Notes: generated by a model from the letters alone, not told the origin. Positions 26,641-35,122 are shown, counted from the first letter of the stretch. The stretch: 64,000 bases of DNA from Streptomyces sp. PTY087I2 (GCF_001687325.1 NZ_LZRD01000025.1:62001-126000), one strand, 5' to 3'. Translations and numbers: made by a program.

Positions 26641-27228
26641 ATGGACGACGAGGCGAAGCAGCTGACCGAATTACTCGCCACGGATCTGGACGACGGCTTC
26701 ACCGAGCTGGTCCGGATCCATGCGCAGGTGGTTCACCTCTTCCTGTTACGGGTGACCGGGTCCGCCGCCGAGGCGGACGACCTGGGACAGGACACGTTCC
26801 TGCGTGCCTACACGGCGCTGCGGGGCTACTCCGGCGACCGCCGGAGGGCCCTGCTGCCGCGGGCGTGGCTGCTGACCATCGCGGCGAACGTCTGGCGCAA
26901 CCACGTACGCACCAGCGTGCGGCGCCCGGTGTCGGCGATGCGGGTGGAGGACGCGGAAGACCTGTGGAGCGACGGGAGGCCGGGGCCCGAGGAGCGGGCC
27001 TCGACGGCGGAGGACCGCGGCCGGCTGGTCGCGGCGCTGTCGCAACTGCCGGAGATCTACCGCGTACCGGTGGTGCTCCGGCATGTGATGGGCCTGAGCT
27101 ACGGGGAGATGGCACAGGTGCAGGGGTGCCCGGTGGGTACGGCGAAGGCACAGGTGTCCCGGGGTCTGGGGCATCTGCGCCGGCTGCTCGAACCGCAGGA
27201 AGCGGTGCGGAAGGATGTGGCGATGTGA
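26641..27228 (+). CDS. ECF-type RNA polymerase sigma factor
   Basis: 195-residue sigma-70 family protein with region 2 (FTELVRIHAQVVHLFLLRVTGSAAEADDLGQDTF split over about residues 20-50) and region 4 (ALSQLPEIYRVPVVLRHVMG and LSYGEMAQVQGCPVGTAKAQ, about residues 125-170). No sigma regions 1 or 3 are present. ATG 26641 and a GTG one codon earlier are both possible; a ribosome site is weak (GGACGG at distance). The stop overlaps the start of the Ada-domain protein by 4 bp, so the two are stoichiometrically coupled. I infer that it drives an alkylation-damage or product-resistance response controlled by that partner. Confidence 0.85.
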   Translation: MDDEAKQLTELLATDLDDGFTELVRIHAQVVHLFLLRVTGSAAEADDLGQDTFLRAYTALRGYSGDRRRALLPRAWLLTIAANVWRNHVRTSVRRPVSAMRVEDAEDLWSDGRPGPEERASTAEDRGRLVAALSQLPEIYRVPVVLRHVMGLSYGEMAQVQGCPVGTAKAQVSRGLGHLRRLLEPQEAVRKDVAM

Positions 27229-28070
27229 ACCACGACAACGAGGGGGTCTTCCCCTCGTCCGGCGACCTGGGGTCCCGGCTGGCCGCCCTGGGCCCGCGTG
27301 GAGCGACCACTCCGGAGGACTTCGCGCTGCGGGTCCTGCGGCGTGCGGGCATCTCGCAGAGCCGCTACGACACGTACGTGCGCCTGGAGACGGCCGCGGG
27401 AGGGCTGTTCGTGGCCTTCGGTCCGGAGGCCGTCACGGGGGCCGTGCTGGAGTCGCGGTACGGCCGGGAGCGGGAGCGTCTGACGCCGGAGCGGTTCGAG
27501 GAGTCGCACCGCCGTCGCGTCGGCCGCTCCGCGATCCCCACCGACAAGGCGCCGGCCGGTCTCCGGCCGGCCCTGCGCACCGGCCGTGCCCGGCAGGTGC
27601 CGATCGATCTGTCGGGGCTGCCCGCGGGCGAGCGCGCCGTGCTGGAGGCGGTGCGCTCCATTCCGCCCGGCCAGCTGCGCCCGGTCACCTGGATCGCCCG
27701 GGAGGCCTCGCTGCCGCTGGAGTCGGGCGCGAAGTCGGTGGTCGGCTTCCTCGCCAGGAACCCGGTCACCGTGCTCATCCCGTGTCACCGGGCGACCGAC
27801 GACAACGGCGCCCCGTGCGACGCGGCGTACGTCCACGAGGTGGGCGACGCGCTGCGCGACGCGGAGGGCATCGACATGGTCACGGTGCGGCAGTGGGCGC
27901 AGGGCGGTGACACGCTGCTCGGCAGCGACACCACCCATATCTACTGCCATCCCACCTGTGCGCACGCGCGGCGGATCACCCCGGCGCACCGCGTCCCGTT
28001 CCGTACGGCCAGGGATGCCCACGGCGCGGGCTACCGGGCGTGCAAGAGCTGCCGCCCGGTGGCTGTCTGA
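27225..28070 (+). CDS. O6-alkylguanine-DNA alkyltransferase fused to a C-terminal Ada zinc domain
   Basis: 281-residue protein with the Ada modules in a permuted order. Residues about 45-100 resemble the alkyltransferase N-terminal domain; about 125-200 form the catalytic domain with VLIPCHRAT, the methyl-accepting cysteine. In place of the usual RAVG arginine-finger motif it has SGAKSVVG. Residues about 240-281 (IYCHPTCAHARR ... ACKSCRPVAV) form an Ada-type four-cysteine zinc site whose first cysteine accepts methyl groups from phosphotriesters in Ada. There is no AraC helix-turn-helix. The GTG overlaps the sigma-factor stop. Its likely job is to detect and repair alkylated DNA and, by coupling, to regulate the sigma factor (inference). 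Confidence 0.8.
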   Translation: MNHDNEGVFPSSGDLGSRLAALGPRGATTPEDFALRVLRRAGISQSRYDTYVRLETAAGGLFVAFGPEAVTGAVLESRYGRERERLTPERFEESHRRRVGRSAIPTDKAPAGLRPALRTGRARQVPIDLSGLPAGERAVLEAVRSIPPGQLRPVTWIAREASLPLESGAKSVVGFLARNPVTVLIPCHRATDDNGAPCDAAYVHEVGDALRDAEGIDMVTVRQWAQGGDTLLGSDTTHIYCHPTCAHARRITPAHRVPFRTARDAHGAGYRACKSCRPVAV

Positions 28071-28121
28071 CCCCGGCAGGAACGGCCGGGCCACCCCTCG
28101 ACGACCCACGGAGTACCCACC

Positions 28122-28703
28122 ATGCCCAGGAGCGCTTCCGCTGCCGGACGGACCGGCCCGAGCGCCGTGTCGCTCACCGTCCTCCCGACCCCTCTCGGCG
28201 AGCTGCGACTGGCCGCCACCGCGGACGCGCTGGTCTACTGCGGTTTCCAGCCCGTGGACGAGGTCCGTGCCCGGTTCGCGCGCGCGGGGCTGCGGGAGGC
28301 CGGGCAGGCCGACCGGGACGGCGAGGGTGCGCGGCGGACCGTCCTCGACGAGGCCTCCGCCCAGCTGGACGCGTATCTCACCGGACGGCTGCGCTCGTTC
28401 GGCCTCCCGCTGGACCTGTGCCTGGCCACGCCGTTCAGCCGGGAGACGGTGTCGAGCCTGGAGGCGTTCGTGCCGTACGGGAGCACGGCGACGTACGGCG
28501 CGCTGGCCCGGGCGCTGGACCGGCCGCGCGCCGCCCGGGCCGTGGGCACCGCGCTCGGCGCGAATCCGCTGTGCGTGGTGCTGCCCTGCCACCGCATCGT
28601 GGGATCGACGGGAACGCTCACCGGTTACGCGGGCGGGGTCGACGCCAAGAAGTACCTCCTGGCGCTGGAGGCGGGCGACGAGCCCGGCGCCGGCGGACGC
28701 TGA
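28122..28703 (+). CDS. ogt: Methylated-DNA-protein-cysteine methyltransferase (Ogt type)
   Basis: 193-residue stand-alone O6-alkylguanine transferase that removes alkyl groups from guanine in a suicide reaction. The catalytic domain shows TYGALARALDRPRAARAVG with a canonical arginine finger and VVLPCHRIVGSTG with the acceptor cysteine (about residue 150), ending in the LTGYAGG loop. It lies 51 bp after the Ada-domain protein in the same direction, with GGAG before the ATG. Having two alkyltransferases side by side at the edge of a diazo-type cluster suggests self-protection, though a general repair operon cannot be ruled out. Confidence 0.9.
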   Translation: MPRSASAAGRTGPSAVSLTVLPTPLGELRLAATADALVYCGFQPVDEVRARFARAGLREAGQADRDGEGARRTVLDEASAQLDAYLTGRLRSFGLPLDLCLATPFSRETVSSLEAFVPYGSTATYGALARALDRPRAARAVGTALGANPLCVVLPCHRIVGSTGTLTGYAGGVDAKKYLLALEAGDEPGAGGR

Positions 28704-28742
28704 GCAGCAGATCAGCGCAAGCCCCGGCGTACCGGCCCCCCG

Positions 28743-29804
28743 TCACGACGAGTCGCGGACCACCAGCTCCGTGGGCAGGACCACCGAGGGGCGCTCGTCG
28801 CCCGGGGTGCGGCCCGCGATCTCGTCCAGGAGAAGCTGGGCCATGCGGCGGCCCATCTCCTCTATGGGCTGGCGGACGCTGGTGAGGGCCGGGTGCATAT
28901 GGCGGGCGACGACCGAGTCGTCGAAGCCGACCAGGGCCACGTCCTCGGGGATGCGGCGGTCCGCCTCGCGCAGGACCTGGCGGGCGCCCGCGGCCATCAC
29001 GTCGGACGCGACGAAGACCGCGTCCAGGTCGGGGCGGCGGGCCAGGAGGTCGCGCATGGCCGCCGCGCCGCCCTCCTCGGTGAAGTCGGCGGGGGCGATG
29101 AGGCGTTCGTCGGGGGCCAGGCCGGCGGCGGAGACCGCCGCGCGGTAGCCGTCCAGGCGGCGCTGGGCCCCGTACACCTCCAGCCGGCCGGTGATCGTGG
29201 CCACCTGGCGGCGGCCCCGGGAGACCAGGTGCTCGACGGCGGCCCGCGCGCCCTCGAAGTTGTCGGAGTCGACCGAGGGCAGCGTCTCGGCCGCGTGCCG
29301 GGCGCCGCTGATCACGCACGGCATGCCCAGCTGCTCCAGGAGCTCCGGCAGCGGGTCGTCCGCGTGGACGGCGACCAGGAGGACCCCGTCGACGCGGTGG
29401 GCGGTGAGGTACTGGGCGAGGCGGCGGCGCTCGCGGTCGTTGCCGACGAGGGTGAGAAGCAGTTGCATCTCGGTGTCGGCCAGGGCGGCCCCGACGCCGC
29501 GCACTATGGCGGAGAAGTACGGCTCGGCGAAGAAGCGGGTCTCCGGCTCGGGCACCACGAGCGCGATGGCGTCGGTGCGGTTGCCCGCCAGGGCGCGGGC
29601 GGCGCGGTTGGGGACGTATCCCAGCTCGGCCACGGCCGCCTCGACCGCCTGCCGGGTCGCGTCGCTGACCCGGGGCGAGCCGTTGATGACCCGCGAGGCG
29701 GTGCCCCGGCCGACGCCGGCCCGTGCCGCCACCTCTTCGAGCGTGGGCCGCCCGCCGCTCCGTACTCGCGCTGCCGCCATGGCCGCCTCCCCGTTCCCGG
29801 TCAA
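28743..29804 (-). CDS. LacI-family repressor, CebR-like
   Basis: 353-residue LacI/GalR regulator. The N-terminal helix-turn-helix with hinge helix reads TLEEVAARAGVGRGTASRVINGSPRVSDATRQAV (split here only to describe; residues about 19-52), followed by a periplasmic-binding-like effector domain. It is transcribed last in the leftward sugar locus, downstream of a terminator but with its own copy of the palindrome TGGGAGCGCTCCCA 69 bp upstream of its start. That motif is the published CebR operator, so cellobiose-type induction and autoregulation are the simplest reading. Confidence 0.85.
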   Translation of the reverse strand: MTGNGEAAMAAARVRSGGRPTLEEVAARAGVGRGTASRVINGSPRVSDATRQAVEAAVAELGYVPNRAARALAGNRTDAIALVVPEPETRFFAEPYFSAIVRGVGAALADTEMQLLLTLVGNDRERRRLAQYLTAHRVDGVLLVAVHADDPLPELLEQLGMPCVISGARHAAETLPSVDSDNFEGARAAVEHLVSRGRRQVATITGRLEVYGAQRRLDGYRAAVSAAGLAPDERLIAPADFTEEGGAAAMRDLLARRPDLDAVFVASDVMAAGARQVLREADRRIPEDVALVGFDDSVVARHMHPALTSVRQPIEEMGRRMAQLLLDEIAGRTPGDERPSVVLPTELVVRDSS

Positions 29805-29872
29805 TTTCTCACAGCCGTAACGTCAATCCAAGTCCTGGATCGATCACCTCGACGAGCGTACGGACAGGGTAA

Positions 29873-29886
29873 TGGGAGCGCTCCCA
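29873..29886. promoter_or_regulatory. CebR-type operator upstream of the LacI regulator gene
   Basis: Perfect 14-bp palindrome TGGGAGCGCTCCCA, 68 bp from the regulator start. Identical copies or near copies lie before the beta-glucosidase and the binding-protein genes. Confidence 0.85.
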
Positions 29887-29919
29887 GAAGCGGTCGCGAA
29901 ACGGCGGTGGTGGAACGGC

Positions 29920-29953
29920 GGTGGGCCCGGTCGCGGGGACGACCGGGCCCACC
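29920..29953. terminator. Hairpin terminator after the beta-glucosidase gene
   Basis: 14-bp perfect inverted repeat (29920-29933 with 29940-29953, 6-nt loop), 13 bp beyond the glucosidase stop on the leftward transcript. Confidence 0.75.
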
Positions 29954-29966
29954 GTTCCCGGGAAGC

Positions 29967-31424
29967 TCAGGCCTGCGGGGGCAGCGCGTGGCGGGCGATC
30001 ACGTCGCCGTACCAGTGGGCGCTGGACTTGGGCGTACGGCGCTGGGTCGCGTAGTCGACGTACACCGCGCCGAAGCGCTTCGCATAGCCGTAGCCCCACT
30101 CGAAGTTATCCATCAGGGACCAGAGGAAGTAGCCCCGTACGTCCGCCCCGTCGGCCACCGCCCGGCGGACCGCCTCCAGGTGGCCGTGGAGATAGGCGAT
30201 CCGCTCGGGGTCGTGGACCCGGCCGTCCGCGTCCGGGGCGTCGTCGAAGGCGGCCCCGTTCTCGGTGACCATCAGCGGCAGGTCCGGGTGCTCGCGTGCG
30301 ACGTCCATGAGGAGGTCGTACAGGCCCTCCGGCTTGACCGACCAGTTCATCGCGGTGACCGGGCGGCCCTCGGCCAGGTGGAAGGCGACGTGCTCGGAGC
30401 CGGGCCACGGGGAGTGGTCGCTGCTGCCGTGGCCGTCGTTGCGGGTGTCGCCGGCGCCGTCGGCGGGCGTGGAGACGATGGTGGGCGTGTAGTAGTTGAC
30501 GCCGAGCACGTCGATCGGGGCCGCGATGGCGGTGAGGTCGCCCTCGTGGATCAACTCGGGCCAGTCCACGATGCGTTCGGTGTCGGCGAGGAGGTCTTCC
30601 GGGTACGCGCCCTTGAGCATCGGACCGGTGAAGACCCGGTTGCCGACCGCGTCGATCCGGCGGGCCGCGTCCGCGTCCGCCGCGCTGTCGGTCAGCGGGC
30701 GCACCTGGTGGAGGTTGAGGGTGACCGAGGTCTGCGCGGCAGCGGGGAGGTTCGCGCGCAGCGCCTCGGTCGCCCGGCCGTGGGCGAGGTTGAGGTGGTG
30801 GGCGGCCCGCAGCGCGGCGGCCGGTTCGGTGCGGCCGGGGGCGTGGACCCCGGAGCCGTACCCGAGGAAGGCCGAGCACCAGGGCTCGTTCAGCGTCGTC
30901 CACATCGGGACCCGGTCGCCGAGCGCGCGGGCCATGATGGCCGCGTAGTCCGCGAACCGTTCGGCGGTCGCGCGCTCGGGCCAGCCGCCCGCGTCCTCCA
31001 GCTCCTGCGGCAGGTCCCAGTGGTAGAGGGTGGCCACGGGCTTGATGCCGGCGAGGAGCAGCTCGTCGACGAGCGAGCGGTAGAAGTCCAGGCCGCGTTC
31101 GACGGCGGGGCCCCGGCCGGTGGGCTGGACGCGGGACCACGAGACGGAGAAGCGGTACGCCTGGAGGCCGAGGCGCTTCATCAGGGCGACGTCGTCGCGG
31201 TAGCGGTGGAAGTGGTCGGCGGCCACGTCCCCGGTGTCACCGTTCAGGACCTTGCCGGGGGTGTGGCTGAAGGTGTCCCAGATGGAGGGGGTGCGGCCCC
31301 GCTCGGAGACCGCGCCCTCCACCTGGTACGCGGCGGTGGCCGCGCCCCACAGGAAGCCGGTCGGGAAAGGGGCCTGGGCGGCGGGTGCCTGCTGCGGGAC
31401 CGTGTCGGGTCGGACGGCTGTCAT
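29967..31424 (-). CDS. GH1 beta-glucosidase (BglC-like), cytoplasmic
   Basis: 485-residue family 1 glycoside hydrolase that cleaves imported beta-glucosides such as cellobiose. The N-terminal signature FLWGAATAAYQVEGAV, the acid/base TLNEPW (about residue 180) and the nucleophile motif MVTENGAAFDD (about residue 390) are intact. There is no signal peptide. It is the last structural gene of the leftward binding protein-permease-permease-glucosidase series, and an operator lies between it and the upstream permease, right over its ribosome site. Confidence 0.92.
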   Translation of the reverse strand: MTAVRPDTVPQQAPAAQAPFPTGFLWGAATAAYQVEGAVSERGRTPSIWDTFSHTPGKVLNGDTGDVAADHFHRYRDDVALMKRLGLQAYRFSVSWSRVQPTGRGPAVERGLDFYRSLVDELLLAGIKPVATLYHWDLPQELEDAGGWPERATAERFADYAAIMARALGDRVPMWTTLNEPWCSAFLGYGSGVHAPGRTEPAAALRAAHHLNLAHGRATEALRANLPAAAQTSVTLNLHQVRPLTDSAADADAARRIDAVGNRVFTGPMLKGAYPEDLLADTERIVDWPELIHEGDLTAIAAPIDVLGVNYYTPTIVSTPADGAGDTRNDGHGSSDHSPWPGSEHVAFHLAEGRPVTAMNWSVKPEGLYDLLMDVAREHPDLPLMVTENGAAFDDAPDADGRVHDPERIAYLHGHLEAVRRAVADGADVRGYFLWSLMDNFEWGYGYAKRFGAVYVDYATQRRTPKSSAHWYGDVIARHALPPQA

Positions 31425-31425
31425 G

Positions 31426-31439
31426 CGGGAGCGCTCCCT
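31426..31439. promoter_or_regulatory. CebR-type operator overlapping the glucosidase ribosome site
   Basis: CGGGAGCGCTCCCT at 31426-31439, the palindrome core with both outer bases changed, 2 bp before the glucosidase ATG (31424). It could block transcription from upstream or a local promoter. Confidence 0.75.
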
Positions 31440-31472
31440 AAGAGGAAGTGAGGGGTGGGGAGGGGTGGGGCT

Positions 31473-32393
31473 TCAGCCCTTGACCGCGCCGGACATGATG
31501 CCGCCGACGATCTTCTTGCCGAAGAGGACGAACACCACCAGCAGCGGCAGCGTGCTGATCAGCGCGCCCGCCATCACGATGGACTGGTCGGGGGTGTACG
31601 AGGCGCTGAGCTGGCCGAGGGCCACCTGAAGGGTCGGGTTCTGCTGGTTGAGGGCCAGATAGGGCCAGAAGAAGTCGTTCCACGCCTGGACGAAGGTGAG
31701 CATCCCGAGCACCATCATCGCTGGGCGGGCCACCGGCAGCACCACGCTGCGCACGATGCGGAAGTTGTTCGCGCCGTCGATCTTGGCCGCCTCGATCAGC
31801 TCGTACGGCAGGGCCTCGATCAGGTACTGGCGCATGAAGAACACGCCGAACGCGCTCACCAGCGTCGGGAAGATCACCGATTCGAGCTGGCCGCCCCAGC
31901 CGAGGCCGGACATCATCATGAACAGCGGGACGACGCTGAGCTGCGGCGGGATGGTGAGGGTGGCGATGACCGCGGTCATCAGCCAGCCGCGGCCCCGGAA
32001 GCGCATCTTGGCGAACGCGTAGCCGGCGAGCGTGCAGAAGAAGAGCGTGGCCAGGGTGATCGAGGACGAGACGATGACGCTGTTGACGATCGCCTTGCCG
32101 AGGTTCGCCTGCTCCCAGGCCGTTTGGAGGTTCTCCGCCAGCTTGCCGCCGGGCAGGAACGGCGGGGTGGAGGCGAGGACTTCGTCCTGGGTGCGGGAGG
32201 CCGCGACGAGGGTCCAGTAGAGCGGCAGCAGCGAGCCGAAGCCGACGACGGCGAGCGCGACGTACGCGAACGGGCCGCCTTTCAGCTGCTGTCCGGCGCC
32301 CATCCGGAAGCGGCTCGGGCGGGCGGGCCCGCCGCCCCTCGGGGTCGGCGCGGGCTGCACGGGGGTGGTCGGCGTGGGGCTGGTCAGGGTCAT
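31473..32393 (-). CDS. Sugar ABC transporter permease (CebG/MalG type)
   Basis: 306-residue inner-membrane permease with six predicted membrane segments starting near FAYVALAVVGFGSLLPLYWTL. The EAA loop, which contacts the ATPase, reads EAAKIDGANNFRIVRSVVLP (about residues 205-224). The start overlaps the stop of the first permease by 4 bp. No ATPase gene is present here; in Streptomyces such importers use the shared MsiK ATPase encoded elsewhere. Together with the neighbouring glucosidase this suggests cellobiose or cello-oligosaccharide uptake. Confidence 0.9.
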   Translation of the reverse strand: MTLTSPTPTTPVQPAPTPRGGGPARPSRFRMGAGQQLKGGPFAYVALAVVGFGSLLPLYWTLVAASRTQDEVLASTPPFLPGGKLAENLQTAWEQANLGKAIVNSVIVSSSITLATLFFCTLAGYAFAKMRFRGRGWLMTAVIATLTIPPQLSVVPLFMMMSGLGWGGQLESVIFPTLVSAFGVFFMRQYLIEALPYELIEAAKIDGANNFRIVRSVVLPVARPAMMVLGMLTFVQAWNDFFWPYLALNQQNPTLQVALGQLSASYTPDQSIVMAGALISTLPLLVVFVLFGKKIVGGIMSGAVKG

Positions 32394-33406
32394 GAAGGCG
32401 CTCCCGGTCGGACCGCGGACGTGCGGGCGAATCGGCCGACGATCCAGTTGGCCGCGGCGATGAGCAGCAGAAGGGCGAGCATCGCCCAGGCGACGGCGGC
32501 GGCCGGGCCGAGATGTCCGAGGTTCCAGCCGTAGTTGTAGAGGTAGATGCTGAGCGTCTCGTACTGGTTCTCGTTGCCGCCGGTGGCGCCCAGCGCTCCG
32601 CCCTCCAGCAGCAGCGGTTCACCGAAGAGCTGCATGGAGCCGATGGTGGAGATGACGATGGTGAACAGGATCGTGGGCCGTAGCGAGGGGATGGTGACCT
32701 TGCGGAACTGCTGCCAGCGCGACGCCCCGTCCAACGAGGCTGCTTCGTAGAGGTCGTTGGGGACGGCCTGCATGGCCGCCAGGTAGATCAGCGCGTTGTA
32801 GCCGGTCCACCGCCAGATGACGATGACCGAGATCGCGAGCTTCGAAGTCCAGTGCCCGTTGGCCCAGTTGACCGGGTCGAAGCCGACGAGGCCAAGCGTC
32901 CAGTTGAGCAGTCCGCCGTCGGCCCGGAAGACCAGGGCGAAGACGAGGGCCGCCGAGGCCACGGAGGTGGCGTACGGGGTGAGGATGATCGTGCGCCAGA
33001 ACGTGCTGGCCCGCAGGCGGTAGTTGAGGAGATGGGCGAGGCCCAGGGCCATCAGGAGCTGCGGGACGGTCGAGATGACGCCGATCAGGAAGGTGTTGCT
33101 GACCGAGGTCCAGAACTCGGGGTCGTTGAGGATCTTGTCGAAGTTCTCCCAGCCCACCCACTCCATCGAGTCCAGGCCGGTCATCGAGACCCGGTGCAGG
33201 GCGATCCAGCCGGTGTAGAGCAGCGGGTAGAGGCCGAAGGCCCCGAAGATCAGGAAGAACGGGGCGATATAGGCGTACGGGGACGCCTTGTCGTCGAAGC
33301 GCCACAGCCGGCTGCGCCACAACTGCCGCCGCTCGCTGGGTGGTTCGTTCTTCGACGGGCGGGGCGCCTGCGGGTACGCATCCCGGGTGGGGGTCGAGGT
33401 TGCCAC
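32390..33406 (-). CDS. Sugar ABC transporter permease (CebF/MalF type)
   Basis: 338-residue membrane permease; first membrane segment YAYIAPFFLIFGAFGLYPLLY (about residues 43-63) and EAA loop EAASLDGASRWQQFRKVTIP (about residues 220-240). It is the partner of the permease at 31473-32393 and follows the lipoprotein gene after a strong hairpin. The long basic N-terminus is typical of this subfamily. Confidence 0.9.
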   Translation of the reverse strand: MATSTPTRDAYPQAPRPSKNEPPSERRQLWRSRLWRFDDKASPYAYIAPFFLIFGAFGLYPLLYTGWIALHRVSMTGLDSMEWVGWENFDKILNDPEFWTSVSNTFLIGVISTVPQLLMALGLAHLLNYRLRASTFWRTIILTPYATSVASAALVFALVFRADGGLLNWTLGLVGFDPVNWANGHWTSKLAISVIVIWRWTGYNALIYLAAMQAVPNDLYEAASLDGASRWQQFRKVTIPSLRPTILFTIVISTIGSMQLFGEPLLLEGGALGATGGNENQYETLSIYLYNYGWNLGHLGPAAAVAWAMLALLLLIAAANWIVGRFARTSAVRPGAPS

Positions 33407-33453
33407 GGGCGGGGAGTCCTTCCCTGGGTGCGGCTGGGGAGTCGGGCGGGGCC

Positions 33454-33489
33454 GGGGCGGGCGGCGGCGGGGCGGCCGCCGCCCGCCCC
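33454..33489. terminator. Intercistronic hairpin after the binding-protein gene
   Basis: 14-bp perfect inverted repeat (33454-33467 with 33476-33489, 8-nt loop) between the binding-protein stop and the first permease. Such structures usually stabilise or partly terminate mRNA so that the binding protein is made in excess. Confidence 0.65.
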
Positions 33490-33505
33490 GGAGGGCGGAC
33501 CGGGG

Positions 33506-34828
33506 TCAGCCGATGGCCTTGTCGATCGTCCGGACGGCCGCGTCCCAGGCCTTGTCGGGGCTGGTGCCGCGCTGCTCCATGTTGTTGATCTGGGTGGAGA
33601 TGGAGTCCTTGATCACGCCGTCCTTCGGGCCGAGGACCGCCTCGGGGATGGACTTCGCGCCGTCGGCGTAGATCTGGCCGATGGGGGCGTTGTTGAAGTA
33701 CGGCAGGGTCGCGTTCTTCACGTCGGGCAGCTCGTAGGCGCCCTGGTTGGACGGGAAGACGCCGATCGCCTTGAAGACGGCGGCCTGCTGCTCGGGGGCG
33801 GTCAGCCACTTGACGAGCTTGGCGGCCTCGTCCACGTTCTTCCCGGACTTGGGGACGGCGAGGAAGGAGCCGCCCCAGTTGGCGGAGGTGTTGCCGGGGG
33901 CGCTGGTGATGTCCCACTTGCCCTTGTTGGCGTCACCGGCGTACGTGGAGATCTGGCCGGCCATCCAGGCGGGGCAGACGACGGTGGCCACGGTGCTCTT
34001 GCGCAGGGCCGCCTGCCACTGGTCCTCGAACTGGGCCAGGCCCTGCGTCAGCTTCTTGGACGCGGCCTGGGCGGCGAGGTCCCAGCCCTTCTGGACGCTG
34101 GCGCTCTCCTTGTAGACCGGCTTGCCGCTCGCGTCGTAGTACTGCTCGGGGCTGGAACTGACCACGGCGTTGAACATGGCGCTCGCGGAGTCCATGAAGT
34201 ACGTGCCGGAGGGGGCCTTCTTCTTGTACTGCTCGCCGAGGGCGAGGTAGGCCTCCCAGCCGCCCTCGGTCAGCTTCGCGACCTCGTCGCGTTCGGTGGG
34301 CAGCCCGGCCTTCTCGAACAGTTCGCGGTTGTAGCAGAGGGACATGGGGCCTATGTCGGTGCCCGCGCCGATGACCGCGCCGCTGGGGGCGGTGGCCTGC
34401 TTCGCCTTCCAGGAGACCCACTCGTCCACACCGATGACCTTGGAGAGGTCGGCGAAGGAGTCCGCCTTGGTGTCGACGATCTCCTTGATCCGGCCGACCT
34501 CGATGCCCTGGACGTCGGCGAGACCGCTGCCGGAGTTCAGCTGCTGGAGGAGCTTGGGGTAGTAGTTCTTCTCCTCGGCGGTGGTGTCCTCCTTGACCGT
34601 GATCTTCGGGTTCAGCTCGTGGTACTTCTCGAAGAGCCCGGCCTCCTTGTAACCGAACTGCCCGAAGTCGGCGACGGTCAGGGTGATGTTGCCGTTCGCG
34701 TCGGCTCCCTTGTCCGAGTCGGACGAGCCGCCGCATCCGGTGAGGAGGAGGGCCGTGACCGTGAGGCCCGTGGTGGCCACGAGGGCGGTTCTGTGGCGTC
34801 GACCGGCAACGCTGCGGGTGATGCGCAT
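33506..34828 (-). CDS. Sugar ABC transporter substrate-binding lipoprotein (CebE-like)
   Basis: 440-residue family 1 extracellular solute-binding protein. The start at ATG 34828 has AAGGAG upstream and yields a short basic N-terminus, hydrophobic region and lipobox LLLTGC (cysteine about residue 32). The mature part has ITLTVADFGQFGYKEAGLFEKY and the binding-fold segment DIGPMSLCYNRELFEKAGLP. It is the first gene of the sugar operon, with a 20-bp perfect palindrome containing the CebR-type operator 36-55 bp upstream. The ligand is inferred from the operator and the GH1 neighbour as a beta-glucoside. Confidence 0.88.
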   Translation of the reverse strand: MRITRSVAGRRHRTALVATTGLTVTALLLTGCGGSSDSDKGADANGNITLTVADFGQFGYKEAGLFEKYHELNPKITVKEDTTAEEKNYYPKLLQQLNSGSGLADVQGIEVGRIKEIVDTKADSFADLSKVIGVDEWVSWKAKQATAPSGAVIGAGTDIGPMSLCYNRELFEKAGLPTERDEVAKLTEGGWEAYLALGEQYKKKAPSGTYFMDSASAMFNAVVSSSPEQYYDASGKPVYKESASVQKGWDLAAQAASKKLTQGLAQFEDQWQAALRKSTVATVVCPAWMAGQISTYAGDANKGKWDITSAPGNTSANWGGSFLAVPKSGKNVDEAAKLVKWLTAPEQQAAVFKAIGVFPSNQGAYELPDVKNATLPYFNNAPIGQIYADGAKSIPEAVLGPKDGVIKDSISTQINNMEQRGTSPDKAWDAAVRTIDKAIG

Positions 34829-34866
34829 TCCACTGCTCCTTGTTCCGGGGGTCCGGCAATGGCGCA

Positions 34867-34880
34867 TGGGAGCGCTCCCA
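34867..34880. promoter_or_regulatory. CebR-type operator upstream of the sugar transport operon
   Basis: TGGGAGCGCTCCCA core, extended to a perfect 20-bp palindrome at 34864-34883. It lies 38 bp before the binding-protein ATG and is the best copy of the three. Confidence 0.88.
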
Positions 34881-35068
34881 TGCATCGTTGCCGGAAGGTT
34901 CCTGCCTCAAGGGGGTGGGTGTCAAGAGTTGAAGACGATTCCGTTGCCGAGGGATGTCCGGCGCGTCACGGAGGGGGTCTCGGGCGACCCTCCCGTCGGA
35001 AGGTGAACGGAGGCGACTCCGGGCCGGGCGAGGTGCCGGTGCACACCACCCCTGTTAATTTCTCCCTT

Positions 35069-35116
35069 ATGCACCTTTCGATCGCCCTGGTCGCCGACCC
35101 CAGCCCCGGTGAGTGA
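35069..35116 (+). other. Possible short leader ORF before the aspartate exchanger
   Basis: Fifteen-codon ORF (ATG 35069, TGA 35114-35116) whose stop overlaps the GAGG ribosome site of the exchanger gene. A TAATTT at 35056-35061 sits where a -10 element for a leaderless mRNA would be. No ribosome site precedes it. The surrounding 294 bp (34829-35122) otherwise hold only the operator region. Confidence 0.3.
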
Positions 35117-35122
35117 GGCGGG

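Noticed and set aside
1..28703. Polyketide or nonribosomal peptide synthetase
   Set aside because: No ketosynthase, acyltransferase, condensation or carrier domains are seen; the two ligases lack carrier domains.
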